A model generated the notes under the pieces. It was not told the origin of the DNA. It did no database searches and saw only the letters and a program-made list of their open reading frames with translations. From Streptomyces sp. M92 (lineage in GTDB: Bacteria; Actinomycetota; Actinomycetes; Streptomycetales; Streptomycetaceae): a stretch of 64,000 bases of DNA. The position numbers were made by a program, and so were the translations under genes. Shown here piece by piece: positions 23,601 to 30,810 of this stretch (its first letter is position 1; each line of letters opens with the position of its first letter). The DNA lies in the NCBI RefSeq assembly GCF_028473745.1, contig NZ_CP101137.1, positions 2,170,001 through 2,234,000 on the forward strand. The letters are read 5' to 3'.

Positions 23601-23732
23601 AACGACCCGGTCCGGAGAGATCAGCAGCATCGTCAGCACCGCCCGCTGCCGGCCGCTGCTCACCCGCACAGGGCGCCCGTCCACCTTGATCTCCAGCGGT
23701 CCGAGCAGGCTGAACCGTATTCGCTCCGTCAT
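20685..23732 (-). CDS. AfsR-type SARP regulator (OmpR-like DNA binding, BTAD, NB-ARC, TPR)
   Basis: About 1,015 residues. The N-terminus (residues 1-95, SLLGPLEIKVDGRPV ... GYIL) is an OmpR-type winged-helix domain, followed by the bacterial transcriptional activation domain to about 250 (ALQLYRLGREALVEELGVEPG). The NB-ARC nucleotide-binding domain carries the P-loop GVSGVGKSALA near residue 325 and LLIILDDV near 400, and the C-terminal third consists of TPR-like helical repeats. Regulators of this build activate antibiotic clusters by binding direct repeats. It is the only transcription factor visible in the NRPS region and is the likely pathway activator. The ATG at 23730-23732 follows GGGGGA; longer readings upstream lack a binding site. 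Confidence 0.92.
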   Translation of the reverse strand: MTERIRFSLLGPLEIKVDGRPVRVSSGRQRAVLTMLLISPDRVVSVDALTETVWQGTPPATARNQIAICVTSLRKTFRAAGADDGLIETRHPGYILSSRNCRIDLKKLGELIGRARLAAAHDDRAPEATELFEQALGLWRGQALDGLGGGRIDDTVTELNELWLDVNEEFAALQLRLGWHRPVIARLTPLVREHPLREQARAHLMQAHHLAGRRAEALQLYRLGREALVEELGVEPGPALREMHRQVLQEEDGPGAAPRGKAPAAPAAPAVAALTAGASVPAQLPLPAAAFTGREPELATLDELLPGQDDGVLAVAVVSGVSGVGKSALAVHWANGAARHFPDGQLFIDVHGYREDDQPLSPMTVLDQALRALGVSSAQIPAGLPERSALYRSVLSGRRLLIILDDVRSSTQIRPLLPGRGQCVVLVTSRDQLDELAGDYAAVHIPLKVMTPDEADRMLAAVIGTERVATDPVSAARLVELCGRLPLALRIAAGRLATRPHWSLHQLTSRLEDRFSRLDVLSPNDGGVRAGFQLSYRELSPEAAQLYRRLGLLPVTTFTGWMGAAVLDVGVHRAEDLIEQLVDAQLLEVSTPEAGTLQSRFRIQELLRLFAWERACVEDGEQEREAAVARAFGTLLTLADEAHRRLYGKGTLMPHRARHAVALPGTTVARLLADPIEWFESERTTVLGLTGHAAQNPALGHAWELIARTVPLFETRNYLDDWEQAARVSLEAARAAGDGLGAAVMLRSLGTLAITRRRYGDAQELLSQAMELLDGRSADGSGERALVLRNLALCDRFKGDLDRAAHFCRSALDHFEHGDDLAERSHALGLLAQIELERGDTEAGIALAREAIRSGEAAGSVRGKAQNIYRLAEAYLRAGEVRSAEDACREVVSLTRVQGDRLGEAYALRALGETQWRQDRPHEAEATLKEALAVAEEVADRFLQARTEVDLACAEATRRGAGAVSRLRRAREVFRGMDAGSWERRVGRALDRVVAGEREGVVVKATVLARELAAR

Positions 23733-24093
23733 ACATCCCCCAGATCCCCCGCCGTACCGTGCTCTGCGGATCCCCCCCCCGCGTTCGAGGAGTGCCGCCG
23801 GACACGATGCTCGATTCAATCGATCAACGATTGAAACACGAAGTCAACACAGAGAGGCTGCGTGTTTTCACGAAGGGTTCACATTGCTGCATCCGCCATG
23901 GTTCGCATGTAGAGCGCTGGCGACGGCTTGTAGAGGTCCGACAGTGGAGCACCGCCGGTGGACAGTCGGTGGACGGACGCCTTTGGACGGTGCAGCACGG
24001 GGTGGCACAGGCCAAGCTGCTGCACATGCTCTGATCAGGAAGAACGTCATGAGGCAGCGCAACAAAGCACCACGCAGCATGATCGCTCATGGT
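23733..24093. other. AT-richer non-coding stretch upstream of the SARP gene
   Basis: No gene I can support. The base composition is clearly less GC-rich than the neighbourhood. An inverted repeat TTCAATCG / CGATTGAA with a five-base spacer (23815-23835) lies about 83 bases upstream of the SARP start and could be its operator. A run of nine C residues precedes it near 23772. Short open frames here have no recognisable product. The stretch ends at the tRNA remnant and may be the end of an integrated element. Confidence 0.5.
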
Positions 24094-24138
24094 CTCGTAA
24101 TGCGTAGATCCCGGGTTCGAATTCCGAAGGCGACTCCA
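24094..24138 (+). repeat. Degenerate 3' half of tRNA-Thr(CGU); candidate attR site
   Basis: These 45 bases run from the anticodon loop (CTCGTAA, anticodon CGT) through the variable region and T arm (GGGTTCGAAT) to the acceptor end (GGCGACTCCA). No D arm or 5' acceptor strand exists upstream, and the T stem has a mismatch and a G-T pair, so it cannot be a working tRNA. Integrases that target tRNA genes commonly recombine within such a block from anticodon loop to 3' end. A scar with the native terminator still attached on the right is the expected attR, which places the element, and the NRPS cluster, to its left. Confidence 0.7.
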
Positions 24139-24141
24139 TCG

Positions 24142-24178
24142 AAACCCCGAGTCGGAATCGCTTCCGGCCGGGGTTTTT
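24142..24178 (+). terminator. Intrinsic terminator of the former tRNA gene
   Basis: Arms AAACCCCG (24142-24149) and CGGGGTTT (24169-24176) with an inner GGAA/TTCC stem, followed by T residues. It sits directly after the tRNA remnant, as expected for a native tRNA terminator retained at an integration scar. Confidence 0.85.
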
Positions 24179-24311
24179 CGTCTCTGCTCCGTGTGCCGGT
24201 GACCGCCGCCAGTGCGGCGAACCGCGGAGCCACCCACGGGCGTACGCCGTGAATCGCGGTCGTGAACGGTTAGCATCGCGCACACGCTGTCGGCCGGAAC
24301 GAGGTGTGGGC

Positions 24312-25229
24312 ATGGGCGAGGACACGGGCCGGGACGCCGGGGTGCCGAGGATCGCCGTCGCCGTGGTCACCATGGGGAACCGGCCCGCCGAGGTCGACGC
24401 CCTGCTGGAGTCCGTGGCCGAGCAGGACGTGCCGCCCGCCCGGATCGTGATCGTCGGCAACGGCTGCCCGCTGCCCGAGTTCGCCGCACGGCTGTCGCTG
24501 CCCGGGGAGGTCACGGCGATCGAGGTCGAGGAGAACCTCGGCTGTCCCGGCGGACGGAACGTGGCGCTCGCGCGGCTGCGGGAGTTCGGTGACACCGACG
24601 TGGTCGTGGAACTGGACGACGACGGGCTCCTCGTGGACGCCGATGTGCTGCGTCGGGTCGGGGAGCTGTTCGCGTCCGACGAGCGGCTCGGCATCGTGGG
24701 CTTCCGGATCGCCGACGAGCACGGCGAGACACAGCGGCGGCACGTCCCCCGGGTCGGCGCCTGCGACCCCATGCGGGGCGGGTACGTCACCGGCTTCCTG
24801 GGCGGCGGGCACGCGCTGCGGTCGGCGATGCTCGACGAGGTCGGTGACTGGCCCGCCGAGTTCTTCTTCGCGCACGAGGAGACCGACCTCGCCTGGCGTG
24901 CCGCCGACGCCGGCTGGCGCATCCTCTACGCGCCCGAGCTGCTGCTCCAGCACCCGAAGACCTCGCCCGCGCGGCACGCCGTCTACTTCCGGGTCAACGC
25001 CCGCAACCGCGTCTGGCTGGCCCGGCGCCGGCTGCCGCTGCCGCTCATCCCCGTCCACCTCGGCGTGTGGGTGCTGCTCACGGTGGCGCGCAACCGGTCG
25101 CTCGGCGGGCTGCGGGCCTGGTTCGGCGGGTTCGTGGAAGGCATGCGCAGGCCCGCGGGGGAGCGGCGGCCGATGCGGTGGCGGACCGTGGGACGGCTCA
25201 CCCGGCTGGGGCGGCCGCCCGTCATCTGA
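24312..25229 (+). CDS. Glycosyltransferase family 2
   Basis: A 305-residue GT-A fold glycosyltransferase. N-terminal strand RIAVAVVTMGNR, the NGCP and ENLGCPGGRNVAL motifs typical of GT2/WbbL-like rhamnosyltransferases, the metal-binding VELDDDGLL near residue 100, and the acceptor-side FFAHEETDLAWR near 205. A hydrophobic stretch near 250 (LIPVHLGVWVLLTVA) may bind the membrane. It would add a sugar to a cell-surface polymer or lipid; the donor is not evident. The ATG at 24312 follows GAGGTGTGGGC; the frame is open back to 24249. First core-like gene to the right of the tRNA scar. Confidence 0.85.
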   Translation: MGEDTGRDAGVPRIAVAVVTMGNRPAEVDALLESVAEQDVPPARIVIVGNGCPLPEFAARLSLPGEVTAIEVEENLGCPGGRNVALARLREFGDTDVVVELDDDGLLVDADVLRRVGELFASDERLGIVGFRIADEHGETQRRHVPRVGACDPMRGGYVTGFLGGGHALRSAMLDEVGDWPAEFFFAHEETDLAWRAADAGWRILYAPELLLQHPKTSPARHAVYFRVNARNRVWLARRRLPLPLIPVHLGVWVLLTVARNRSLGGLRAWFGGFVEGMRRPAGERRPMRWRTVGRLTRLGRPPVI

Positions 25230-25255
25230 CGGCGGGCCGGGTGCCCGCGCGCCGC

Positions 25256-26950
25256 TCACTTCGCGTCCGCGTAGCACTCCACCACCGCCGTGGTGAACGG
25301 AAACCGCACCGGCGTCGGGCCGAACGTCAGCCGCCCCGCCAGCTCCGCCGACTCCCGTATCGCCGCGACGACGGCGTCGGCCTCCTGCCTCGGACAGTGC
25401 ACGATCACCTCGTCGTGCTGGAAGAAGACCAGCTCCGCCGCCATGTCCGCGCAGGCCTGCCGCAGTGCGGCGAGCAGCAGCAGGGCCCAGTCGGCGGCGG
25501 AGCCCTGGACCACGAAGTTGCGGGCGAAGCGGCCCCGGGCGCGGGCGTTGGTGGAGGCATAGCCGGGCACCCACTCCTGCGGGCCGGGGACGTCCGGCGG
25601 CCGCTCCTCCTGCGGGATGCCGGCCTCCTCGGACGCGTCGTCGGAGGAACCGGCGGCCGGCGGGCAGGTGCGCCCCAGCCAGGTCCGCACGAGCCGCCCC
25701 TCCTCCCCCGCACGGGCCGCGTCGTCGACGTACGCCACCGCGCGGGGGAAGCGGCGTCTGAGCGCGGCGAGGTTCCTCAGGCCGTCGCCGGAGGTCTGGC
25801 CGTAGACCGCGCCGAGCACGGCGAGCTTGGCCCGGTCACGGTCGCCGGAGAAGGCGCGGTCGGAGACGGACTGGTACAGGTCGGTCTCCCGGCCGGCCAC
25901 CTCCATCAGGCCGGGGTCCCTGGAGATCGCCGCCAGCACCCGCGGCTCCATCTGGTCGGCGTCGGCGACGACCAGGACCCAGCCCGGGTCGGCGACGACG
26001 GCCCGCCGGATCACCTTGGGGATCTGGAGCCCGCCCCCGCCGTTGGTCACCCAGCGGCCGGTGACGGTGCCGCCGGCCAGGAACTCGGGCCGGAAGCGCC
26101 CCTCGCGCACCCAGTCCTGGAGCCAGGACCAGCCGTGGGCGACCCAGATCCGGTACAGCTTCTTGTACTCGATCAACGGCTTGACGGCCGGGTGGTCGAC
26201 GGACTCGATCTCCCACCGGCGGGTGGAGCCGACCTTGATACCGGCCTGCGCGAACGCCTTGACCACGTCCGCGGGCAGGTCGGGCCGCACCCGGCGGCCG
26301 AAGGCGGCGGACACCTCCTCGGCCAGCTCCGCCAGGCGGCGTGGCTCGCCCCCGCCCGCGTACCGCTCGCCGAGCAGGTCGTGCAGGACCTCGCGGTGCA
26401 CGTCGGCCCGCCAGGGCAGCCCCGCGCGGTTCATCTCGGCGGCCACCAGCATCCCCGCCGACTCGGCGGCCGTCAGCAGCCGCAGCCGGCCGGGGTGCGC
26501 GGACCGGTCGTGCCGGCGCTGCTGCTCGGCGTAGACGGCGAGCAGGTCGTCCAGGCGGAGGTGGACGCCCTGGGGCTCGAAGAGCGAGGACTGCGCGCCG
26601 GGCTCGGCGGAGCGCTGCGGCGGATCGGGCGGTACGGGGCCACCGCGCAGCCGGGCCAGGGCGGCGGCGGCCGAGCGGGGCTGCCCGTAGTGCCCCTCGT
26701 GGCCCAGCAGGAGGGTCTCGGCGGCCTCCACGTCGTAGCAGCGCTCGACCCGGACTCCCTCGGCGAGCAGGCGCGGGTGGATCTCGGAGGTGGACCGCCA
26801 CACCCAGCGCGAGACGTCCGGCCGGGCGCGGACCGCCTCGGCCGGGCCGGGCTCCCGCCGCACCGGTCCCGCGGGCAGCCCGCCGGGGCCGAGGGGGGCG
26901 ACCTCCACGCCACCGTCCTCGGCCACGGCGAGCGCCCACCGGTCGGCCAT
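25256..26950 (-). CDS. Family A DNA polymerase (bifunctional 3'-5' exonuclease/DNA polymerase type)
   Basis: A 564-residue DNA polymerase I-like protein, much shorter than Pol I (about 900 residues) because the 5' nuclease part is missing. Polymerase motif A appears as VADADQMEPRVLAAIS (Asp for metal), motif B as RDRAKLAVLGAVYGQT (Arg, Lys, Tyr), and motif C as FFQHDEVIVH. The N-terminal region lacks an obvious set of 3'-5' exonuclease acidic residues, so proofreading is doubtful although the annotation name is customary. Streptomycetes carry one such gene beside a full Pol I, and a repair or translesion role is usually assumed. ATG start at 26948-26950. Confidence 0.9.
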   Translation of the reverse strand: MADRWALAVAEDGGVEVAPLGPGGLPAGPVRREPGPAEAVRARPDVSRWVWRSTSEIHPRLLAEGVRVERCYDVEAAETLLLGHEGHYGQPRSAAAALARLRGGPVPPDPPQRSAEPGAQSSLFEPQGVHLRLDDLLAVYAEQQRRHDRSAHPGRLRLLTAAESAGMLVAAEMNRAGLPWRADVHREVLHDLLGERYAGGGEPRRLAELAEEVSAAFGRRVRPDLPADVVKAFAQAGIKVGSTRRWEIESVDHPAVKPLIEYKKLYRIWVAHGWSWLQDWVREGRFRPEFLAGGTVTGRWVTNGGGGLQIPKVIRRAVVADPGWVLVVADADQMEPRVLAAISRDPGLMEVAGRETDLYQSVSDRAFSGDRDRAKLAVLGAVYGQTSGDGLRNLAALRRRFPRAVAYVDDAARAGEEGRLVRTWLGRTCPPAAGSSDDASEEAGIPQEERPPDVPGPQEWVPGYASTNARARGRFARNFVVQGSAADWALLLLAALRQACADMAAELVFFQHDEVIVHCPRQEADAVVAAIRESAELAGRLTFGPTPVRFPFTTAVVECYADAK

Positions 26951-27011
26951 GTCGCGAGTGTCGCAGCAGGGACTGACAACGGCCCCCCGCCGTGACCACC
27001 GGGGCGTCGGC

Positions 27012-27773
27012 TCAGCCCTCCTGGCGGTCGGCCTCCGTCCCCTCCGACTCCCGGGCCACCTCGATGAACTGGGCCAGCGCCTCGGTGACGTACCGCTCGG
27101 TGGCCTCCTTGCCGAGCCCGAGCCCGCTGAGCACGCCCTCGCCGTTCTCGTGCTCCAGCAGGGCGAGCAGGATGTGCTCGGTGCCGATGTAGTTGTGGCC
27201 GAGGCGCAGGGCCTCGCGGAAGGTGAGCTCGAGGACCTTCTTGGCGGCGGGGCCGTAGGGCACCAGCTCCGGGACCTCCGCCGCGGCGGGCGGGAGCGCC
27301 GCGGTCGCCGCCTCCCGCACCGCGTCCGGCGCCACGCCCTGTGCGGCGATCGCCTTGGCGGAGAGGCTCTCGTTCTCCGTGAGCAGGCCGAGGACCAGGT
27401 GCTCGGGCAGGCCCTCGGTGTTGCCGGCGGTCTTGGCCGCGTTGTGGGCGGCCATCACGGCGTTGCGGGCACGGGGCGTGTAGCGGCTGAAGCCCTGGTT
27501 CGCGTCGAGGTCGGCGGACTCCTTGGGCACGAACCGCTTCTGCGCGGCCTGCCGGGTGACGCCCATGCTCTTGCCGATGTCCGTCCAGGACGCGCCCGAA
27601 CGCCGGGCCTGGTCCACGAAGTGGCCGATGAGGTGGTCGGCCACCTCACCGAGGTGTTCGCCGGCGATGACGGCGTCCTGGAGCTGTTCGAGGGGCTCCG
27701 CGTGCACCTTCTTGATCGCCGTGATGAGTTCGTCGAGGCGTACGGATGACGTGATGCTCGGGTTCGTCGTCAT
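27012..27773 (-). CDS. HTH and Clp N-domain protein
   Basis: A 253-residue protein joining a helix-turn-helix (residues about 58-80, GASWTDIGKSMGVTRQAAQK) to a double Clp N-terminal repeat (residues 95-165, FSRYTPRARNAVMAAHNAA ... EHLVLGLL, and 175-235, AKKVLELTFREALRLGHNYIGTEHILLALL). It has no AAA+ ATPase domain, so it cannot unfold proteins alone. It may act as a regulator or as an adaptor related to ClpC. An inverted repeat in the divergent gap to the next gene (27802-27822) is a candidate binding site. The role is not established. Confidence 0.85.
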   Translation of the reverse strand: MTTNPSITSSVRLDELITAIKKVHAEPLEQLQDAVIAGEHLGEVADHLIGHFVDQARRSGASWTDIGKSMGVTRQAAQKRFVPKESADLDANQGFSRYTPRARNAVMAAHNAAKTAGNTEGLPEHLVLGLLTENESLSAKAIAAQGVAPDAVREAATAALPPAAAEVPELVPYGPAAKKVLELTFREALRLGHNYIGTEHILLALLEHENGEGVLSGLGLGKEATERYVTEALAQFIEVARESEGTEADRQEG

Positions 27774-27801
27774 GTGTCAACCGTAGGTTGCCCCCCACTC
27801 G

Positions 27802-27822
27802 CTGTCAACTGGCAGTTGACAG
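27802..27822. promoter_or_regulatory. Palindromic candidate operator between the Clp-N/HTH gene and the DUF2786 gene
   Basis: Arms CTGTCAACT (27802-27810) and AGTTGACAG (27814-27822) form a perfect nine-base inverted repeat with a three-base spacer in the 83-base divergent gap. A second shorter dyad, CAACC-gta-GGTTG, lies at about 27778-27790. It may be bound by the HTH domain of the divergent gene. Confidence 0.55.
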
Positions 27823-27856
27823 CCCGGGTTCCCGGTGGTCGTGGCACCATCGCCGG

Positions 27857-28996
27857 GTGAGTACGCCCCGCACCGTCGACCGTGCCTTCGAGACCGCCCT
27901 GTACGACACCGGCGACGCCGCTCTCGACGGCGCCGCCTCACTGCTGGCCGCCGACCCGGCGGCGGACGCGGAACTGGCCCGGCGGGGCGAGGAGTTCGTG
28001 GCGACCGCCTGGCGGCGCGGCTGGCAGCCCGCCGACCTCGTACGGATCGTGCGGCGCGAGCTGGACGACACGCACGTGCGGCTGGTGGCGGCGCTGATCC
28101 GTGCCCAGGCGCCGCACGACCGCCCGCGCGGGCCCCGCTGGACCGCCCAGCTCGACGCCGTACCGGACCAGGCGCCGCCCCGCACCGACCGCTTCTCGCA
28201 CGCCACCGCCGTACTGGAGCTGTACCGCCTGCTGCTGCGGCTGCCCGTGCTGGAACCGCTGGAGGCGCCGCGGGCGCCGGGCGCGCCGCGCGGCGAGGCC
28301 CGGCCGGAGTCCCGCGCCCTCGCGCGTATCCGCGCACTGCTCGCCAAGGCGGAGGCGACCGGGTACCCGGAGGAGGCGGAGGCGCTGAGCGCCAAGGCGC
28401 AGGAGCTGATGGCCCGGCACAGCGTCGACGAGGCGCTGCTGGCGGCCGGCGCCCCCGCGCCCGACGCGCCGGGAGCCTGCCGGATCGGGGTGGAGCCGCC
28501 GTACGAACAGGCCAAGGCGGTGCTGCTGGACGCGGTGGCCGACGCGAACCACTGCCGCGCGGTGTGGAACGAGGCCCTCGGTTTCTCCACGGTCGTCGGC
28601 TTCGAGGGTGACCTGGAGTCGGTCGAACTCCTCTACACCTCGCTGCTGGTGCAGGCCGAGGCCGCGATGGCGAAGGCGGAGGCCGCGCAGCGTGCCGGCG
28701 GGCGCAAGCGGACCAAGACCTTCCGGCAGTCGTTCCTCGCCGCGTACGCACACCGCGCGGGCACCCGGCTCCGGGCGGCGGCCGAAGCGGCCACCGCCGA
28801 GGGCGGTGCGGCGGCGGGCGTGGACCTCCTGCCGGTCCTGGCCTCCCGCGAGGTCGCGGTCACCGACCGGCTGGAGCGCCTGTTCCCGGAGACGACCACG
28901 ACCCGCCTGCGCGGTGTCTCCGACGCGGCGGGCTGGACGGAGGGCACCCGCGCCGCCGACGACGCGCGGGTCGAGCGCCGACGGCCGCTGCGGTAG
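27857..28996 (+). CDS. DUF2786 domain protein
   Basis: A 379-residue cytoplasmic protein. The DUF2786 signature is clear near residues 155-195 (RIRALLAKAEATGYPEEAEA, then KAQELMARHSVDEALL). N-terminal residues 20-95 form an Ala/Leu-rich helical region, and the C-terminal half has a charged KRTKTFRQSFLAAYAHRAGTR segment. Function of the family is unknown; members are common and single in streptomycetes. GTG at 27857 is chosen because an upstream frame opening overlaps the palindrome at 27802-27822; no strong ribosome site is visible, so the message may be nearly leaderless. Confidence 0.85.
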   Translation: MSTPRTVDRAFETALYDTGDAALDGAASLLAADPAADAELARRGEEFVATAWRRGWQPADLVRIVRRELDDTHVRLVAALIRAQAPHDRPRGPRWTAQLDAVPDQAPPRTDRFSHATAVLELYRLLLRLPVLEPLEAPRAPGAPRGEARPESRALARIRALLAKAEATGYPEEAEALSAKAQELMARHSVDEALLAAGAPAPDAPGACRIGVEPPYEQAKAVLLDAVADANHCRAVWNEALGFSTVVGFEGDLESVELLYTSLLVQAEAAMAKAEAAQRAGGRKRTKTFRQSFLAAYAHRAGTRLRAAAEAATAEGGAAAGVDLLPVLASREVAVTDRLERLFPETTTTRLRGVSDAAGWTEGTRAADDARVERRRPLR

Positions 28997-29020
28997 TGCA
29001 CCGCGCGGTGGCGGCCCGGC

Positions 29021-29716
29021 TCAGGAACCGAGGCCCTCGGTCGGCAGGCCGGGCGGCAGCGAGCCGCCCTCGGACCTGGTGTACGTCTCCTCGCCGACGC
29101 CGCCTTCCCACGTCACCTTCAGTGAGGTGTCGTCGACCGACTCGACCGTGCCCCTCGCCCGGTCGTCGCTGCCGGCGGTGCACTTCAGGCGGATGGTCCG
29201 GGTGCCGGACTCCTCACCGGCGGTGCCGCTGCACACGGTCCCGCCGGTGGCGAAGAGGGCGGCCTCGTCGCCGGTGACCATCAGTGCGACCGCCTGGCCG
29301 TCGGCGGTGGCGAGCCAGCTGCCCTCCAACTGCCCGGCCGCGGAGGGTGACCCGCCCGTGCCGCCGCCGGTCTGCGAGCTCGCGCTCGCGGAGGCGCTGG
29401 GCACCGCCGAGGACTTGTCCCCGCCCGAGCCGCCGTCGTCGGAGTCGCCGCTGTCGGTGCACGCGGTCAGCGCCAGGGCGCCCATCAGCCCGACGGCCAC
29501 GGCCGCGGCCCGCACGGACCGCCGGGCCGACCGGATCGACCGGGCCGACCGCCCGCGCGGGCCCCCGGTGCTTCCGGGCGCAGTCACAGCAGTACTCACA
29601 GCAGTACCCGCAGCCGTACTCCTAGCCGTGCCAGTCGCGTTCGCCGTGCCAGTCGCGTTCGCCGTGCCAGTCGCGTTCGCCGTGCTCGCCGTGCTGTCCA
29701 CCGTCACCCGTGTCAC
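29021..29716 (-). CDS. Secreted lipoprotein, unknown function
   Basis: About 231 residues. A positively charged stretch (RSARSIRSARRSVRA) leads into a hydrophobic signal core and the lipobox LTAC, so the mature protein starts at Cys and is membrane-anchored outside the cell. After a Gly/Ser/Asp-rich linker, the C-terminal 100 residues form a small beta-rich domain (QLEGSWLATADGQAV ... LKVTWEGGVGEETY). The N-terminal extension before the charged stretch is built from an 18-base repeat (ATGTAN units), which makes the start doubtful. GTG at 29716 has GGAG upstream; a shorter start just before the signal peptide is possible. It follows rpsN in the same direction. Confidence 0.7.
   Translation of the reverse strand: MTRVTVDSTASTANATGTANATGTANATGTARSTAAGTAVSTAVTAPGSTGGPRGRSARSIRSARRSVRAAAVAVGLMGALALTACTDSGDSDDGGSGGDKSSAVPSASASASSQTGGGTGGSPSAAGQLEGSWLATADGQAVALMVTGDEAALFATGGTVCSGTAGEESGTRTIRLKCTAGSDDRARGTVESVDDTSLKVTWEGGVGEETYTRSEGGSLPPGLPTEGLGS
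29625..29678. repeat. Three 18-bp tandem repeats at the 5' end of the lipoprotein gene
   Basis: The unit GCCGTGCCAGTCGCGTTC occurs three times in a row (29625, 29643, 29661), followed by a degenerate partial copy. It encodes ATGTAN-type hexapeptides if the long start is used. Confidence 0.9.
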
Positions 29717-29769
29717 CGGAAGCTCCAAGCTGTTGCCGGACGGCCGTTCGGCCCCAAGACAGCCGCAAG

Positions 29770-30075
29770 CTACCAGGAGGCCTTGCGCACCCCGGGAAGA
29801 TGCCCGGCGTGTGCCTGCTCACGCAGGTTCACCCTGGACAGTCCGAAGGTGCGCAGATAACCGCGCGGGCGCCCGTCGACCTGGTCGCGGTTGCGCACCC
29901 GCGTGGCGCTCGCGTCGCGGGGCTGCCGGCGCAGTTCCCGCTGGGCGGCGAGCCGTTCGGCCTCCGTGGAGGACGGCCGGCGGACGATCTCCTTCAGTTC
30001 GGCCCGGCGCGCGGCGTACCGCGCGACGGTCCGCTGCCGCTGCTCGTTCTTCGCGATCTTGCTCTTCTTCGCCAT
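29770..30075 (-). CDS. rpsN: 30S ribosomal protein S14, zinc-independent paralogue
   Basis: A 101-residue S14 ([20 protein letters not shown] ... [20 protein letters not shown]). The CxxC pairs that bind zinc in the short S14 form are absent, and the length is that of the C-minus form. In Streptomyces coelicolor the equivalent gene is repressed by Zur and replaces the zinc form when zinc is scarce. Its ATG shares one base with the rpmB stop (TGATG), so the two are coupled. Confidence 0.95.
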   Translation of the reverse strand: MAKKSKIAKNEQRQRTVARYAARRAELKEIVRRPSSTEAERLAAQRELRRQPRDASATRVRNRDQVDGRPRGYLRTFGLSRVNLREQAHAGHLPGVRKASW

Positions 30076-30311
30076 CAGATCCTCACTCCCCGGGCACGGA
30101 TGCGCGCCACCGCCGCCTCGACGCCGATCGCGTCGACGGTCTTGATCCCCTTCGCGCTCAGCTTCAGCCGGACGTGCCGGTTCTCGCTCGGCAGCCAGTA
30201 GCGCCTGGTCTGGACGTTGGGGTCGAAGCGGCGGGAGGTCCGCCGGTGGGAGTGCGAGATCCGGTTGCCGAAGCCGGGCCGGGCCCCGGTGAGCATGCAG
30301 TGGGCGGACAC
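30075..30311 (-). CDS. rpmB: 50S ribosomal protein L28, zinc-independent paralogue
   Basis: A 78-residue L28 ([21 protein letters not shown], then [10 protein letters not shown]). Only one Cys is present near the N-terminus, so the four-Cys zinc site of the housekeeping form is missing. GTG start at 30309-30311 with GGAGAGG upstream. First gene of the leftward arm of the divergent zinc-starvation block, with the Zur-like box 45 bases upstream. Confidence 0.95.
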   Translation of the reverse strand: MSAHCMLTGARPGFGNRISHSHRRTSRRFDPNVQTRRYWLPSENRHVRLKLSAKGIKTVDAIGVEAAVARIRARGVRI

Positions 30312-30355
30312 GGTGACGTACCTCTCCTTCGGGTCGGACGACCCCTAGCTGTTAA

Positions 30356-30370
30356 TGGAATTCATTTTCA
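30356..30370. promoter_or_regulatory. Zur-like box shared by divergent rpmB-rpsN and rpmG-rpmE-cobW-rpsR operons
   Basis: TGGAATTCATTTTCA matches 12 of 15 positions of the Streptomyces Zur palindrome TGAAAATGATTTTCA as I remember it. It lies in the 73-base gap between two divergent sets of zinc-independent ribosomal protein genes. A TAAGAT hexamer (30372-30377) just downstream could be the rightward -10, though close to the start codon. Zur with zinc would repress both arms. Confidence 0.75.
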
Positions 30371-30384
30371 GTAAGATAGCAGCC

Positions 30385-30549
30385 ATGGCACGCAACGAAC
30401 TCCGCCCGGTCATCAAACTCCGGTCCACCGCCGGGACCGGCTTCACCTACGTCACCCGCAAGAACCGGCGCAACGACCCCGACCGCCTGGTCCTGCGCAA
30501 GTACGACCCGGTGGCCGGCCGCCACGTCGACTTCCGAGAGGAGCGCTGA
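30385..30549 (+). CDS. rpmG: 50S ribosomal protein L33, zinc-independent paralogue
   Basis: A 54-residue L33 ([20 protein letters not shown] ... [19 protein letters not shown]) without the CxxC pairs of the zinc form. ATG at 30385; an earlier ATG in frame at 30355 would read through the Zur-like box and is rejected. First gene of the rightward zinc-starvation arm, six bases before rpmE. Confidence 0.95.
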   Translation: MARNELRPVIKLRSTAGTGFTYVTRKNRRNDPDRLVLRKYDPVAGRHVDFREER

Positions 30550-30555
30550 CCCGCC

Positions 30556-30810
30556 GTGCGCAAGGGAATCCACCCCGAGTACCGCCCGGTCGTCTTCCGC
30601 GACCGCGCCGCCGACTACGCCTTCCTCACCCGCTCGACCATGACGAGCGAGCGCACCATCGAGTGGGAGGACGGCCACACGTATCCGGTCGTCGACGTCG
30701 AGATCTCGGACGTCAGCCACCCCTTCTACACCGGCACCGCCCGCGTCCTGGACACCGCCGGCCGCGTCGAGCGCTTCGAGCGCCGGTACGGGAAGCGGGG
30801 CGGGGCGTGA
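30556..30810 (+). CDS. rpmE: 50S ribosomal protein L31 type B (zinc-independent)
   Basis: An 84-residue type B L31 ([20 protein letters not shown] ... [23 protein letters not shown]). The four zinc Cys residues of type A are absent. GTG start at 30556. Replacement of type A L31 by this form under zinc limitation frees zinc; the mechanism is known from Bacillus and Streptomyces. The stop overlaps the next GTG start (GTGA). Confidence 0.95.
   Translation: MRKGIHPEYRPVVFRDRAADYAFLTRSTMTSERTIEWEDGHTYPVVDVEISDVSHPFYTGTARVLDTAGRVERFERRYGKRGGA

Noticed and set aside
23759..24034. Small open frames in the AT-richer gap next to the SARP gene
   Set aside because: No ribosome site, no family likeness, and Cys/His/Trp-rich composition typical of random translation.
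24080..24138. Functional tRNA gene
   Set aside because: The sequence upstream cannot form a D arm or the 5' acceptor strand, and the T stem is damaged.
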